Below are positions 25,928 to 33,659 of a DNA stretch of 64,000 nt, in pieces. The notes under the pieces are model-generated. The model was not told the DNA's origin. It saw nothing but the letters and a program-made list of their open reading frames with translations, and did not search any database. Numbering within the stretch: position 1 is the first letter of the stretch; every line of letters begins with the position of its first letter. The translations under genes and the position numbers were made by a program. Source of the DNA: Nitrososphaerales archaeon (GTDB lineage: Archaea > Thermoproteota > Nitrososphaeria > Nitrososphaerales > Gagatemarchaeaceae); assembly GCA_030038395.1 (NCBI GenBank), contig JASHOZ010000064.1:48751-112750 (forward strand). Direction: 5' to 3'.

Positions 25928-26875
25928 TCAGGACATGTCCACGGCGCCGCCGGAGAACCGACCACTCTTGAGCGCCTTGTCGTAGATGACGCTGCCGACG
26001 GCGACGTCTTCGAGGGCGACCCCGCCGGACTTGAACAGGGTTGGCGACTTCGGATGGACCCTCCCGGCGACGACCTCCTTCAACTCGAGCGCGGCGGTCC
26101 AAGCGAATCGGCCTGCGGCGACTCCCTGGATCAGGTCGCCATATTCGGTTCGTGCTTGATGAAGGTCGTCGACGACGACGGACCCGAATCCCTCGAGCGC
26201 CTCCGGGCTGACCTCGGCCCTATCGGGCTGGTTGGAACCGCACGCGTTGACGTGCCTGACCCCTTCCAGTGACTGCGGCTCGATGAAGGCGGCCCGGGAG
26301 GAGGTCACCGTCGAGACGACGTCCGCGCCCCCTGCAGCGGCGGCGGGAGAGGGGAACGGGGTCGCGGCATAGCCAGCGCGGGCCAAGGTCTTGCAGAACT
26401 CTTCGCGATGCGCCGCGTCGGGGCTCCAGGCCCTGACCTCCGCGACCGACGTCACGGCGGCGACCCCCAGCACCTGCGTGAGGGCCTGCTTCCCAGAGCC
26501 GCAGACGGCGAGCCTAGCGGAACTCCGGCCGTACAGGAACTTCGTAGCGACCCCCGAAGCTGCGCCCGTCCTTAGCCTTCCCAGAGTATCGGCCCCCATC
26601 ACGGCGAGCGGGTTCGCGTCAGCCATGTCGAACAGGACGAACACGAAACGTGCGCCCGCGCGTGAAGACATGTAGCACTTCACCCCCGCCCGCCCGAGGT
26701 ACGGGAGACAGGCGTGCATGGCGTTCAGGACCCCCCCACCTCCCCTCGACCTGGTGCGCGCCGCGTTGTCCACGAGCCCGCCACCCTGGCGTCGGAAGGC
26801 TTCTTCGACCGCCGGGATGACGTCGCGCATGCTGACGAGGCCCTGCACGTCGCGCTCCCGGAGGATCAGAGTCAA
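25928..26875 (-). CDS. Ornithine cyclodeaminase/mu-crystallin family (alanine dehydrogenase-like)
   Basis: This NAD(P)-dependent enzyme belongs to the OCD/archaeal alanine dehydrogenase family: LRTGAASGVATKFL, the Rossmann glycines in LAVCGSGKQALTQ, and VNACGSNQPDRAEVSPE. I start at TTG 26875 (TLILRERDVQGLVSM), 5 bp after the upstream stop, where homology begins; a longer frame from 26920 overlaps the neighbour. The substrate could be alanine, ornithine or another amino acid. Confidence 0.85.
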   Translation of the reverse strand: MTLILRERDVQGLVSMRDVIPAVEEAFRRQGGGLVDNAARTRSRGGGGVLNAMHACLPYLGRAGVKCYMSSRAGARFVFVLFDMADANPLAVMGADTLGRLRTGAASGVATKFLYGRSSARLAVCGSGKQALTQVLGVAAVTSVAEVRAWSPDAAHREEFCKTLARAGYAATPFPSPAAAAGGADVVSTVTSSRAAFIEPQSLEGVRHVNACGSNQPDRAEVSPEALEGFGSVVVDDLHQARTEYGDLIQGVAAGRFAWTAALELKEVVAGRVHPKSPTLFKSGGVALEDVAVGSVIYDKALKSGRFSGGAVDMS

Positions 26876-26880
26876 CGGGG

Positions 26881-27120
26881 CTACGTCTCTTTCGTCTCTT
26901 CGGCTTCCGGCTTGCCCCACCGTCCGACCTTAGGGAGGGGGCCGCTCCGGAAGAGCGTCATCCCCTGCTGATACCTCTGCAGCTCGACCTCCAGGAACCT
27001 GATGTCGGAGGTGAGCGACGCTATCTCCTTCGCCTTCCCCTCCTTCCCTGTGAGCGACGCTATCTTCGCCTTCTTCTCGGCGACCATGCCGGAGAGGAGC
27101 CGCTCGTACTCGGTAGTCAC
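26881..27120 (-). CDS. Small coiled-coil protein
   Basis: A 79-aa product from GTG 27120 (MTTEYERLLSGMVAEKK), rich in Lys, Glu, Ala and Leu heptads (IASLTGKEGKAKEIASL, LEVELQRYQ), with a charged tail ending EETKET. GTG 27138 is an alternative start. A TATA at 27150-27157 serves this strand and possibly the other. No family recognised; prefoldin-like length but no clear match. Confidence 0.55.
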   Translation of the reverse strand: MTTEYERLLSGMVAEKKAKIASLTGKEGKAKEIASLTSDIRFLEVELQRYQQGMTLFRSGPLPKVGRWGKPEAEETKET

Positions 27121-27149
27121 ATCGAACGGGTCCCTCACGTCCCCTCGAA

Positions 27150-27157
27150 AGTATAAA
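27150..27157 (+). promoter_or_regulatory. TATA element between divergent genes
   Basis: GTATAAAG on plus reads CTTTATAC on minus and lies between two divergent genes. On plus it is 26 bp ahead of GTG 27183 (leaderless start); on minus it is about 30 bp ahead of GTG 27120. Confidence 0.6.
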
Positions 27158-27182
27158 GGCGTTGCCGGCGGCCGAGGGATTC

Positions 27183-27833
27183 GTGCGACAGCAGTTGTTC
27201 CTGTGCGGGATAGCCGTCTGTTGCCTCGGAGGGATCTTCCTGTTGCTTGGGACCGAGTTCGCACTCCCGCCGTCCCCCCTGACGCTGGCTCCTGCTTCCG
27301 GGCCGGCCGGCACGATGGTTACGGTGACGGGCTCTGGCCTCCCATCGGGGTCGACGGTCTATATCTACTGGGAGGGGGAGACGCAAGGGAACGACACCTA
27401 CTTCTTCGTCGCGAGCGGCGACGTCAACAGCGGGGGAGGGTTCACGCCTTCGGCGAGCTTCCAGGTTCCGTCGTCGCCGCTTGGCATGCACAACGTGACC
27501 GTGAGCAGCGTTGCCCTGGGGCCGGCGACGGAGGCGATCCCTTCCGGGGACGTCCTCGCGACCGCCCAGTTCAACGTGTCAGACTCCGCTCCTACGCAGT
27601 CTACGTCTTCTGGGCAGGGGTCAGGGCCGTCGCCGATCGAAGGCTGGGGGGGAATCTCCATCGGGGGAGGGGTAGTGCTGATGTTGGCAAGCTTCTTCAT
27701 GAAGGAGCGGAGAGAGCAGGTCGAGCCTCCCGCAGGGTACAGGTTCTGCCCGTTCTGTTCGACTACGGTGGAGCTGGCCGCCGAGAGGTGCCCCATGTGC
27801 AACGGCCTGCAGCCCAAGGAGGGCGAGGGGTGA
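27183..27833 (+). CDS. Membrane protein with extracellular IPT-like domain and cytosolic zinc ribbon
   Basis: This 216-aa protein starts GTG 27183 directly 26 bp after the TATA. Order: signal-anchor helix (LFLCGIAVCCLGGIFLLLG); an extracellular Ig/IPT-like beta domain (SGPAGTMVTVTGSGLPSGS); a Ser/Gly linker; a second membrane helix (GISIGGGVVLMLASFFM); and a C-terminal zinc ribbon CPFCSTTVELAAERCPMC. The outside domain resembles that on the EMC3-like protein at 41-940. Function unknown; signalling or surface sensing is only a guess. Confidence 0.75.
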   Translation: MRQQLFLCGIAVCCLGGIFLLLGTEFALPPSPLTLAPASGPAGTMVTVTGSGLPSGSTVYIYWEGETQGNDTYFFVASGDVNSGGGFTPSASFQVPSSPLGMHNVTVSSVALGPATEAIPSGDVLATAQFNVSDSAPTQSTSSGQGSGPSPIEGWGGISIGGGVVLMLASFFMKERREQVEPPAGYRFCPFCSTTVELAAERCPMCNGLQPKEGEG

Positions 27834-27842
27834 CAGGGCCAG

Positions 27843-28289
27843 ATGGACGAGCCTGACTCTGGGAGCTGGGTCGAGAGCATCGGCTTCCGCGGGCACCCCA
27901 TGGTGCGCTCTCTCCATCGTACGACGATAGAGGTGACCACCGAAGGGAGCCTGACGGAGAGCGGGGACTGCATAGTCGGCGTGGCGGCCGACAAGGGGTG
28001 CGCCGCCCTCAGCGCGGAACTGAAGGCGGCCCTAAGGGCGCGAGACGCGAAGGTCACGATAACCCTGAAGGTGGCGGGCGAGTCGTTCACGTTCGGCGCT
28101 CGAGGGGACGACGGCCTCGAGCTGTCTCACCCCCACGACGTGGTCATTCGAAGGAGCGGATTCCTGAGCGACAGGACCCTGGCAGTCAGGGCGACCGCCG
28201 CGGCCGCCGACGTACCCAGGACGATGGTCAGGAGGCTGAAGGACCCAATGACCGACGGAGTCCTAAGGATCGAGGTTCGGCGCCCATGA
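27843..28289 (+). CDS. DUF371 family protein
   Basis: This 148-aa protein matches the archaeal DUF371 pattern: FRGHPMVRSLHRTTIEVTTE, GDCIVGVAADKGCAALS and a late RTLAVRATAAAADVPR. Its biochemical role is unknown. The stop overlaps the next ATG by 4 bp, so it is co-translated with the decarboxylase-like gene. Confidence 0.85.
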   Translation: MDEPDSGSWVESIGFRGHPMVRSLHRTTIEVTTEGSLTESGDCIVGVAADKGCAALSAELKAALRARDAKVTITLKVAGESFTFGARGDDGLELSHPHDVVIRRSGFLSDRTLAVRATAAAADVPRTMVRRLKDPMTDGVLRIEVRRP

Positions 28290-29230
28290 CCGTCAGAAGG
28301 GCCGCCGCATTCACGATGCAGGGACTGGTGAAGTACCACGGTCTGAAGGACTGGGACCTCCGCATCCCCTTCCACGACAGCATCTCTGTGAACACGACCT
28401 GCATGAAGACGCAGGCCCAGCTCGACGACGGCCGGCGCGGCGGGATCTTCATCTCGGGGAGGGGCAGCGACTCGGCCAACATGCGGCTCCAAGCGGTGGT
28501 CTCGAGGCTGAAGCCCGGCGCAGACGTTTCAGCGTTCAGGATAGACAGCAAGAACGTCCCATCTGGGAGGGCGAAGGGCGTGGGCTACTCATCATCCGCC
28601 GGCGCCGCACTCACGCTGCTTGCTCACGAAGAGTTGGTCGGGGGCGAGCCAGACGCGGCATCGCTCTCCAGAGCGGCGAGGCTCTTTGCGGCCTCCGCCG
28701 CGCGTTCACTCGTCGGGGGCTTCTCGAGGCTGTACGCAGGCGCGGACGACGAGGGTACGTACGCTGAGAAGTTCGCCGACCAGCGAGATATGGACCTTAG
28801 GACCGTGATCGTCCCTTTGCCGTCCGACGTCAGGACGGAAGACGCGCACAGGGAGGTGCTCTCCTCGCCGTTCTTCAGGGCTAGGGTCGAGTCCGCGCAG
28901 AGGCGCTGTGACGAGATGGAGCGGGCCGTTCTGGCTAACGACATCGACAAGGTTGGTACGCTTGCCGAGAAGGACACGATGGAGCTGCACGCCCTCACGA
29001 TGACCGGTGAGAACAGGCTCATCGTCATGACGGGGGACTCCCTCCGAATCATCGCCCGGGTCAGGAGCTTGAGGGGGGAAGGGACCAAGGCGTTCTTCTC
29101 GATGCAGACGGGACCCTCGGTCTTCATCAACACCTCCCGAGAGCATGAGGCGAAGGTGGTGCGAGCGGTCGAGAGACTCGGATACAGGGCGTACCTCTCG
29201 CGGGTCGGCGGAGGGGCCGCGATCCTCTGA
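28286..29230 (+). CDS. GHMP-family (phospho)mevalonate decarboxylase-like protein
   Basis: This 314-aa protein belongs to the mevalonate diphosphate decarboxylase family of isoprenoid-lipid synthesis: VKYHGLKDWDLRIPFHDSIS at the N-terminus, the ATP loop VGYSSSAGAALTLL, and ASAARSLVGGFSRLY. Of the classical Lys-Arg-Asp triad, Lys16 and Arg140 are present, but the Asp of the xDxGPN loop is Gln274 (SMQTGPSVF). It might therefore act on another mevalonate phosphate (phosphomevalonate decarboxylase or a 3-kinase-like activity). ATG 28286 overlaps DUF371; upstream in-frame codons are ignored. Confidence 0.8.
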   Translation: MTVRRAAAFTMQGLVKYHGLKDWDLRIPFHDSISVNTTCMKTQAQLDDGRRGGIFISGRGSDSANMRLQAVVSRLKPGADVSAFRIDSKNVPSGRAKGVGYSSSAGAALTLLAHEELVGGEPDAASLSRAARLFAASAARSLVGGFSRLYAGADDEGTYAEKFADQRDMDLRTVIVPLPSDVRTEDAHREVLSSPFFRARVESAQRRCDEMERAVLANDIDKVGTLAEKDTMELHALTMTGENRLIVMTGDSLRIIARVRSLRGEGTKAFFSMQTGPSVFINTSREHEAKVVRAVERLGYRAYLSRVGGGAAIL

Positions 29231-29289
29231 CCGGGCGGCCGCGCCGCCAGGCTTGGAACCGTTATTACTCCTGAACCCCACTCGCTGGC

Positions 29290-29499
29290 GTGGGTTCGAA
29301 GTCCGTGTCGTACTATCTGGCCGAACTCGAGGCCAACATGGAGTCGAAGCCGGAGCAGGTCAGAGAAGGAATCGAGATCTACGTGGGCCTCTGGAGGCGG
29401 GCGGTGGAAAGGGGAGTGGTGCTCTCTTCGGACGAAATCGGCGCCGCCCTGGCGAAGATAGAAGAGAGCGGGGGCCTCTACAAGGCTGCCGGGGAGTGA
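29290..29499 (+). CDS. Conserved-looking small helical protein (69 aa)
   Basis: The product starts GTG 29290 and is helical and acidic/basic mixed (SYYLAELEANMESKPEQVRE, WRRAVERGVVLSSDEIGAAL). TTATTAC about 20 bp upstream could be a TATA element. No cysteines or membrane segment. I do not recognise a family, although the composition is that of a folded protein. Confidence 0.6.
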   Translation: MGSKSVSYYLAELEANMESKPEQVREGIEIYVGLWRRAVERGVVLSSDEIGAALAKIEESGGLYKAAGE

Positions 29500-29520
29500 C
29501 CGCGCGACGCGGCTGACTCT

Positions 29521-30267
29521 CTAGCGCAACACCTCTCCGCCGTCCAGGACTACGACCTGCCCCGTGATGAAACTCGACTCGTCGCTCGCCAGGAAGAGAG
29601 CGAGGCTGGCTGCGTCGTCTGTCTTCCCCATCCTCCCCATCGGGATCGACGCCCTGTAGCTCTCTGCTTCCTTCTCCCCAAGCCATGTCAGCCACCCGGT
29701 CTCGATCGAACCGAAAGCCATGCAGTTCACTCTGACGTCAGGGGCGAGCGACTTTGCGAGCATCCTCGTCATGGAGACCACCGCGCCCTTCGCCGACGCG
29801 TAGACGATGCCGTCGATGTCCCCCGCGAGTGCCGGTGTGGACGCCACGTTGACCACTGAGCCTGACTTCATCAGTCGGAGCGCCCCCTGCGTGCAGAGGA
29901 AGGTGCCGAAGGCGTCGACCGCGAACACCCTCCTCCACATGTCGAGTGTTATCTCCCTGACGCCCGCCTTCCATATCGAGCCGTCAGAGAAGCCCGCCGC
30001 GTTCACCAGGACGTCCAGCCCTCCGAATTCGCGCGCCACCGAGTCGAACATCGCCGCAACGCTCGCGGGGTCGGAGACGTCGCAGTGGGCGGCGAAACTC
30101 TCCCCCCCGGCGTCTCGGATTGCGTCGACGACGGGCTCAGTCGAGTGGGGAGATCCTCTGTGGCAGACGGCCACCCTCGCTCCCTCCCGTGCAAACCTTT
30201 TCGCGACCTCCGCGCCTATCCCCTGAGACGCCCCGGTCACGAGGGCCCTCTTCCCCGCGAGCCTCAT
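29521..30267 (-). CDS. Short-chain dehydrogenase/reductase (FabG-like)
   Basis: This 248-aa NAD(P)-dependent oxidoreductase has TGASQGIG at 11-18, NAAG at 89-92 and the catalytic Ser143, Tyr156 and Lys160 (YASAK). The C-terminus (GQVVVLDGGEVLR) is of the 3-oxoacyl-reductase type. The substrate is unclear; its neighbour on the same strand is the HEAT protein. Confidence 0.9.
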   Translation of the reverse strand: MRLAGKRALVTGASQGIGAEVAKRFAREGARVAVCHRGSPHSTEPVVDAIRDAGGESFAAHCDVSDPASVAAMFDSVAREFGGLDVLVNAAGFSDGSIWKAGVREITLDMWRRVFAVDAFGTFLCTQGALRLMKSGSVVNVASTPALAGDIDGIVYASAKGAVVSMTRMLAKSLAPDVRVNCMAFGSIETGWLTWLGEKEAESYRASIPMGRMGKTDDAASLALFLASDESSFITGQVVVLDGGEVLR

Positions 30268-30307
30268 GACACCCTTTCGTGAACGTGGCGGACTTAAGCC
30301 TTCGAGC

Positions 30308-30817
30308 CTACGGACGGGGCGCGCGCTCTCTCGCGGTCGAGCCCCTGGAGTATTTCTTTAGGAACTCTATGTTGAAGAGGGAGGCCCTCGCGGAGTTCCT
30401 GACCATCTCCTCGCCATCTGCGAGCGCCTCCTTCAGCGCCGCCTCCGCCTCAGGGCTCCCTATGGACCCGAGCGCAGCAGCGGACTCGTGCCTGACTATC
30501 GGATCGGAGTCCTCCCTCATCGCCTTCGCGAGCGCGCGGTTCCCGGCGGACAGGCCGATCTGGCCGAGGGAGAAGGCGGCTTCGTGCCTCACCAAGGGGT
30601 CGGGGTCGTTGAACAGGACGTCTGAGAGTGTCGGAACGCTCATCTCGCCCCCCAACTCGGCGAGTATGCAGACCGCGTGGACGCGGAGGACGAGGCTCGG
30701 CTCGTCCCCGAGAACGCGGATGAAGTACGACTCGTCCTTCCTGTCCCATGCCTCCTCCATCCCACGCATGATGTCCATGCAGTGCGCCTCGTCGTCAACG
30801 ATCGTGCTCGTGTACAC
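30308..30817 (-). CDS. HEAT-repeat protein with paired His-Glu motifs (deoxyhypusine hydroxylase-like half)
   Basis: This 169-aa protein is built of about four HEAT/PBS-lyase repeats. Two successive repeats carry His-Glu at 78-79 (LVRHEAAFSLGQIG) and 110-111 (IVRHESAAALGSIG), 32 residues apart. Deoxyhypusine hydroxylase uses such His-Glu pairs, about 33 apart and present twice, to hold two irons. This protein has one pair, so a homodimer could make the site. GTG start at 30817. A generic HEAT scaffold is the alternative. Confidence 0.7.
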   Translation of the reverse strand: MYTSTIVDDEAHCMDIMRGMEEAWDRKDESYFIRVLGDEPSLVLRVHAVCILAELGGEMSVPTLSDVLFNDPDPLVRHEAAFSLGQIGLSAGNRALAKAMREDSDPIVRHESAAALGSIGSPEAEAALKEALADGEEMVRNSARASLFNIEFLKKYSRGSTARERAPRP

Positions 30818-30849
30818 GTCAACCCCGCGCCCTGACTCCCGCTATAAAC

Positions 30850-31262
30850 TGCGCGAGCGACATGGCCAAGTGCGCGCTTGAGGTCCTCGAGAATGTCGTC
30901 CGCGTCCTCCATCCCCGCCGAGAGCCCTACCAGTCCCCGACCACTCCGAAACCGTCCCTTCTCGCCTTCGGGACGCTGACGCGCACCATCGTCGCAGGGT
31001 GCTTCACGAGGGTCCCGACGCGGCCGCTCCCGAGGGAAGGGCCAACGCGAACTTTACGACTTCGAGACAGGCCGGCCTTCGTCCGAGGGCCGAGCGCGTC
31101 GGGGCTCTAGCCCGCGGGTACTCCGGGCGTCGCGCTCACTTCGACCTCTCTGCGAGCGAATGAGAACGGAGGGTGGATGAGGGCGACGGCGTCTCCTGCG
31201 CCTGGCAGGTCGGGCTCCTCCCCGGCACGTACGCCCTTTGTCCCGAAGCCGAAGGGGCTCAT
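30850..31262 (-). pseudogene. Decayed cystathionine gamma-synthase/lyase
   Basis: ATG 31262 overlaps the CBS stop by 4 bp and reads a normal N-terminus (GFGTKGVRAGEEPD, LIHPPFSFARREVEV) that stops at 31107. After a deletion of roughly 250 codons, C-terminal pieces remain in shifted frames: VGTLVKHPATMVRVSVPKAR up to a stop near 30927, then LVGLSAGMEDADDILEDLKR. These are the SLGGVESL-HPATM and LVRLSVGIED landmarks of Cys/Met-metabolism PLP enzymes. The PLP-binding centre is missing, so no enzyme can be made. Confidence 0.85.
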
Positions 31263-32626
31263 CTCCTCGCCAGGTAGCTGATGACGTCTGCGGTCGTCAG
31301 GACGCCGATGGGCTCTCCCGCCCGGACGACGAGCACTGCGCCTGCACGCGCTATGGCGGCGAGCCGGACTCCGCCGCCGCGCCGGACCTCGATCGTGCGG
31401 AGCGGCGGGTCCATCGCGCGCTCGACCTCCGCGCCCGCACCTAGCTCCGAGAGCCCCCGGACGAGCGATGCTTTGTCTAGACTCCCGACCATAACACCGG
31501 CATCGAAGACTGGAAGGTGCGACACCTCGTGAGACGCCATCGACCGAAGGGCGCCGGAGAGTGTGTCTGTCGACGAGACTGAGATGACGCTCCTCAGACG
31601 GTCGGGCTTCAGCTCGAAGAGGGTCTCGACCTTTACGTGCACTCCACGGCTCGGGATGAAGTTCATCTCGGCCATCCAATCGTCGTTGTAGACCTTGTTG
31701 AGGTAGCCGCGTCCCGTGTCTGGGAATATCACGACCACCATGCCTTTCGCATCGACGCCTCGAGCCACCTTCAATGCAGCGAAAGCCGCCGCGCCTGACG
31801 ACCCCCCCGCGACGATGCCTTCTTCTCTGGCGAGACGCCTGGTCATCGCCAGCGCTTCCTTGTCGGAGACGGTGATGAATTCGTCGATCACTCGCATGTC
31901 CAGGGTCGTCGGGAGGAAGTCCTCTCCTATCCCCTCGACATGATAGGGACGGGGGGTCGCCTCCGAGTGGCGGAAGGTCGCACCCAGTATCGACCCCTCT
32001 GGCTCTACGCCGACGACGCGGATGGACCTCTTCCTCTCCTTGAGATACCGCCCCGCGCCGCTTATCGTGCCGCCCGTCCCCACCCCGGCCACCAGTACCT
32101 CGACCTTGCCGCGCGTCTGGGTCCAGATCTCGGGTCCCGTTGTCGCGTAGTGGGCCTCTGGGTTGGCCCGGTTCTCGTACTGGTTGGGCATGAACGAGTT
32201 CGGCGTCTCCTTCGCAATCTTTCTTGCAACTTCGACGTAGTTCGCGGGATGCCCTGGGGGGACGCGCGTCGGAGTCACCCTCACCGTTGCCCCCACTGCC
32301 CTCAAGAGGTCTATCTTGTCGCGGCTCATCTTGTCTGGTAGGGTAAACACCACCCTGTAACCCCGAAGCGCGGCTGCGAGGGCCAGCCCCATCCCCGTGT
32401 TACCTGAGGTCGGCTCGACGATTGTCCCTCCCGGCTTGAGCAGCCCCCTCCTCTCGGCGTCTACGACCATCGCGAGGCCAATCCTGTCCTTGATGCTCCC
32501 CCCGGGATTGAACGACTCCAGCTTGGCGTAGACCGAGGGTCGAAGCCCCTTCGTCACGGAGTTGAGTCTGACCATCGGAGTGCCGCCGATGAGGCCCAGG
32601 ATGTTGTCTGCGACCCTGGCGCTCAA
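31259..32626 (-). CDS. Cystathionine beta-synthase (PLP domain plus CBS pair)
   Basis: This 455-aa fold-type II PLP enzyme has PLP-Lys46 in FNPGGSIKDRIG, the SGNTGMG phosphate-side loop, GVGTGGTISG and GGSSGAAAFAAL. The C-terminal 120 residues form two CBS domains, probably sensing a nucleotide or AdoMet. It condenses serine (or an activated serine) with homocysteine or sulfide. The partner gamma-enzyme directly downstream is a pseudogene, so it may now work as a cysteine synthase. TTG start; TATA-like AGTTTATCAC about 35 bp upstream. Confidence 0.93.
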   Translation of the reverse strand: MSARVADNILGLIGGTPMVRLNSVTKGLRPSVYAKLESFNPGGSIKDRIGLAMVVDAERRGLLKPGGTIVEPTSGNTGMGLALAAALRGYRVVFTLPDKMSRDKIDLLRAVGATVRVTPTRVPPGHPANYVEVARKIAKETPNSFMPNQYENRANPEAHYATTGPEIWTQTRGKVEVLVAGVGTGGTISGAGRYLKERKRSIRVVGVEPEGSILGATFRHSEATPRPYHVEGIGEDFLPTTLDMRVIDEFITVSDKEALAMTRRLAREEGIVAGGSSGAAAFAALKVARGVDAKGMVVVIFPDTGRGYLNKVYNDDWMAEMNFIPSRGVHVKVETLFELKPDRLRSVISVSSTDTLSGALRSMASHEVSHLPVFDAGVMVGSLDKASLVRGLSELGAGAEVERAMDPPLRTIEVRRGGGVRLAAIARAGAVLVVRAGEPIGVLTTADVISYLARR

Positions 32627-32727
32627 GTCGTTCGTCTCGCCGTCTGAAGGGGCGGTGATAAACTGGGCGGTCGCATACGCTGTTCCCAGGTACGCGGAGG
32701 CAATGCAGCCCCACCCGCCCCACTCTG

Positions 32728-32736
32728 GCTTAATAG
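32728..32736 (+). promoter_or_regulatory. TATA element for the membrane protein at 32758
   Basis: GCTTAATAG lies about 26 bp ahead of GTG 32758, consistent with a leaderless transcript. Confidence 0.55.
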
Positions 32737-32757
32737 CCGACGACCGGGAGACGGCGT

Positions 32758-33423
32758 GTGGCCTTCGACCCGGGAATCTTCCTTGCCGCGGCGGGGATCA
32801 CCACGCTAGAGTTCGCGGAAGCGGCGGCGGTAGGACTGGCGCTCTACGCCGAGTCGAGGAACGCCGCCGCATTCTTGTTCGTAGGCGCAGGCGCCGCAGT
32901 GGTGCTCGGCCCCACCCTACTCGTGGCCGGCGCCATGTCTGTCTGGCCCTCAGCGTACGTGAGAGGACTGGGGGGCGTACTGCTTCTCTACTTCGGGGTG
33001 AGGCTGGCTAGAAGCGCACGGCGGTCTGTCGTCGCGAGCAAGACGACGGGCTTCAGGCATGAGGAGTTCACCAGGGGGCTGGCGTACGTCGGCTTTTCCG
33101 TGGGCGCGGTGGAGGCGTTTGAGGCGGCGATAGTGCTGGTCGGCCTGCTCCCAGAAAACTACGCTTCGGCGGGCGCAGGGCTCGGAACCGGGGTCGTCAT
33201 CGTTGCCGCCGCGGCGTACGCGCTGCGCTCACAGGTGAGGAGGGTGAAGCAGGCGAACATGAAGGTCGCTGTCGCTGGGCTGTTGCTCGCCTTCTCGACA
33301 TTCTGGTTCGGCGAGATAGCCGCTGAGCTGAGCGACCTGCTGCTTCTACCCCTCTTCCTCGTCTTCGCGGCGTCGGTCTATCTCTTCGCAAACAGGCCGG
33401 TCCCGAGGTCGGGGTCCGTCTAG
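32758..33423 (+). CDS. Membrane protein with duplicated acidic helices (COG4280-like, possible cation transporter)
   Basis: This 221-aa protein has about seven helices and an internal duplication: ITTLEFAEAAAVGLALY in the first half and GAVEAFEAAIVLVGLLP in the second. Each carries two glutamates in a helix, like FTR1- and TMEM165-type cation carriers and the uncharacterised COG4280 group. A basic loop with His (RSVVASKTTGFRHEEF) separates the halves. Ion transport is inferred from these motifs only. Confidence 0.6.
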   Translation: MAFDPGIFLAAAGITTLEFAEAAAVGLALYAESRNAAAFLFVGAGAAVVLGPTLLVAGAMSVWPSAYVRGLGGVLLLYFGVRLARSARRSVVASKTTGFRHEEFTRGLAYVGFSVGAVEAFEAAIVLVGLLPENYASAGAGLGTGVVIVAAAAYALRSQVRRVKQANMKVAVAGLLLAFSTFWFGEIAAELSDLLLLPLFLVFAASVYLFANRPVPRSGSV

Positions 33424-33483
33424 GGCGGCGACCGCGGGAGGTCGGACAATTCTTTAATCCGCTTCCTCCCCGGGCGGGGCTGC

Positions 33484-33611
33484 GGGCCTGTGGCTCAGCC
33501 AGGTTAGAGCGAAAGCGACTTGAGCGGCTGGCTCTTAGCTAGCTTGTGGGAGTCACCAGCATGCCGTGGGAGGCGCAAGCGCGCCCACGAATTCGAATCC
33601 CACCAGGCCCG
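33484..33611 (+). tRNA. tRNA-Lys(CUU) with apparently three introns
   Basis: The acceptor stem is GGGCCTG/CAGGCCC with discriminator G at 33611. D-arm is GCTC...GAGC (33493-33510). Anticodon stem is GCTGG/CTAGC (33527-33531, 33539-33543) around loop CTCTTAG with anticodon CTT (33534-33536). The T-loop is TTCGAAT with 3' stem CCCAC. Reaching 75 nt needs removal of about 15 nt after the D-stem (33512-33526), 17 nt in the variable region (33549-33565) and 21 nt between T-stem and T-loop (33571-33591). Flanking repeats (GAGCG, GTGGGAG) make exact borders uncertain. None is at the usual 37/38 site. Confidence 0.8.
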
Positions 33612-33659
33612 CATCGCCGGCAAGTCGCGCGCATCTGTCCGAGCCTGCGTGGGCCTAGG

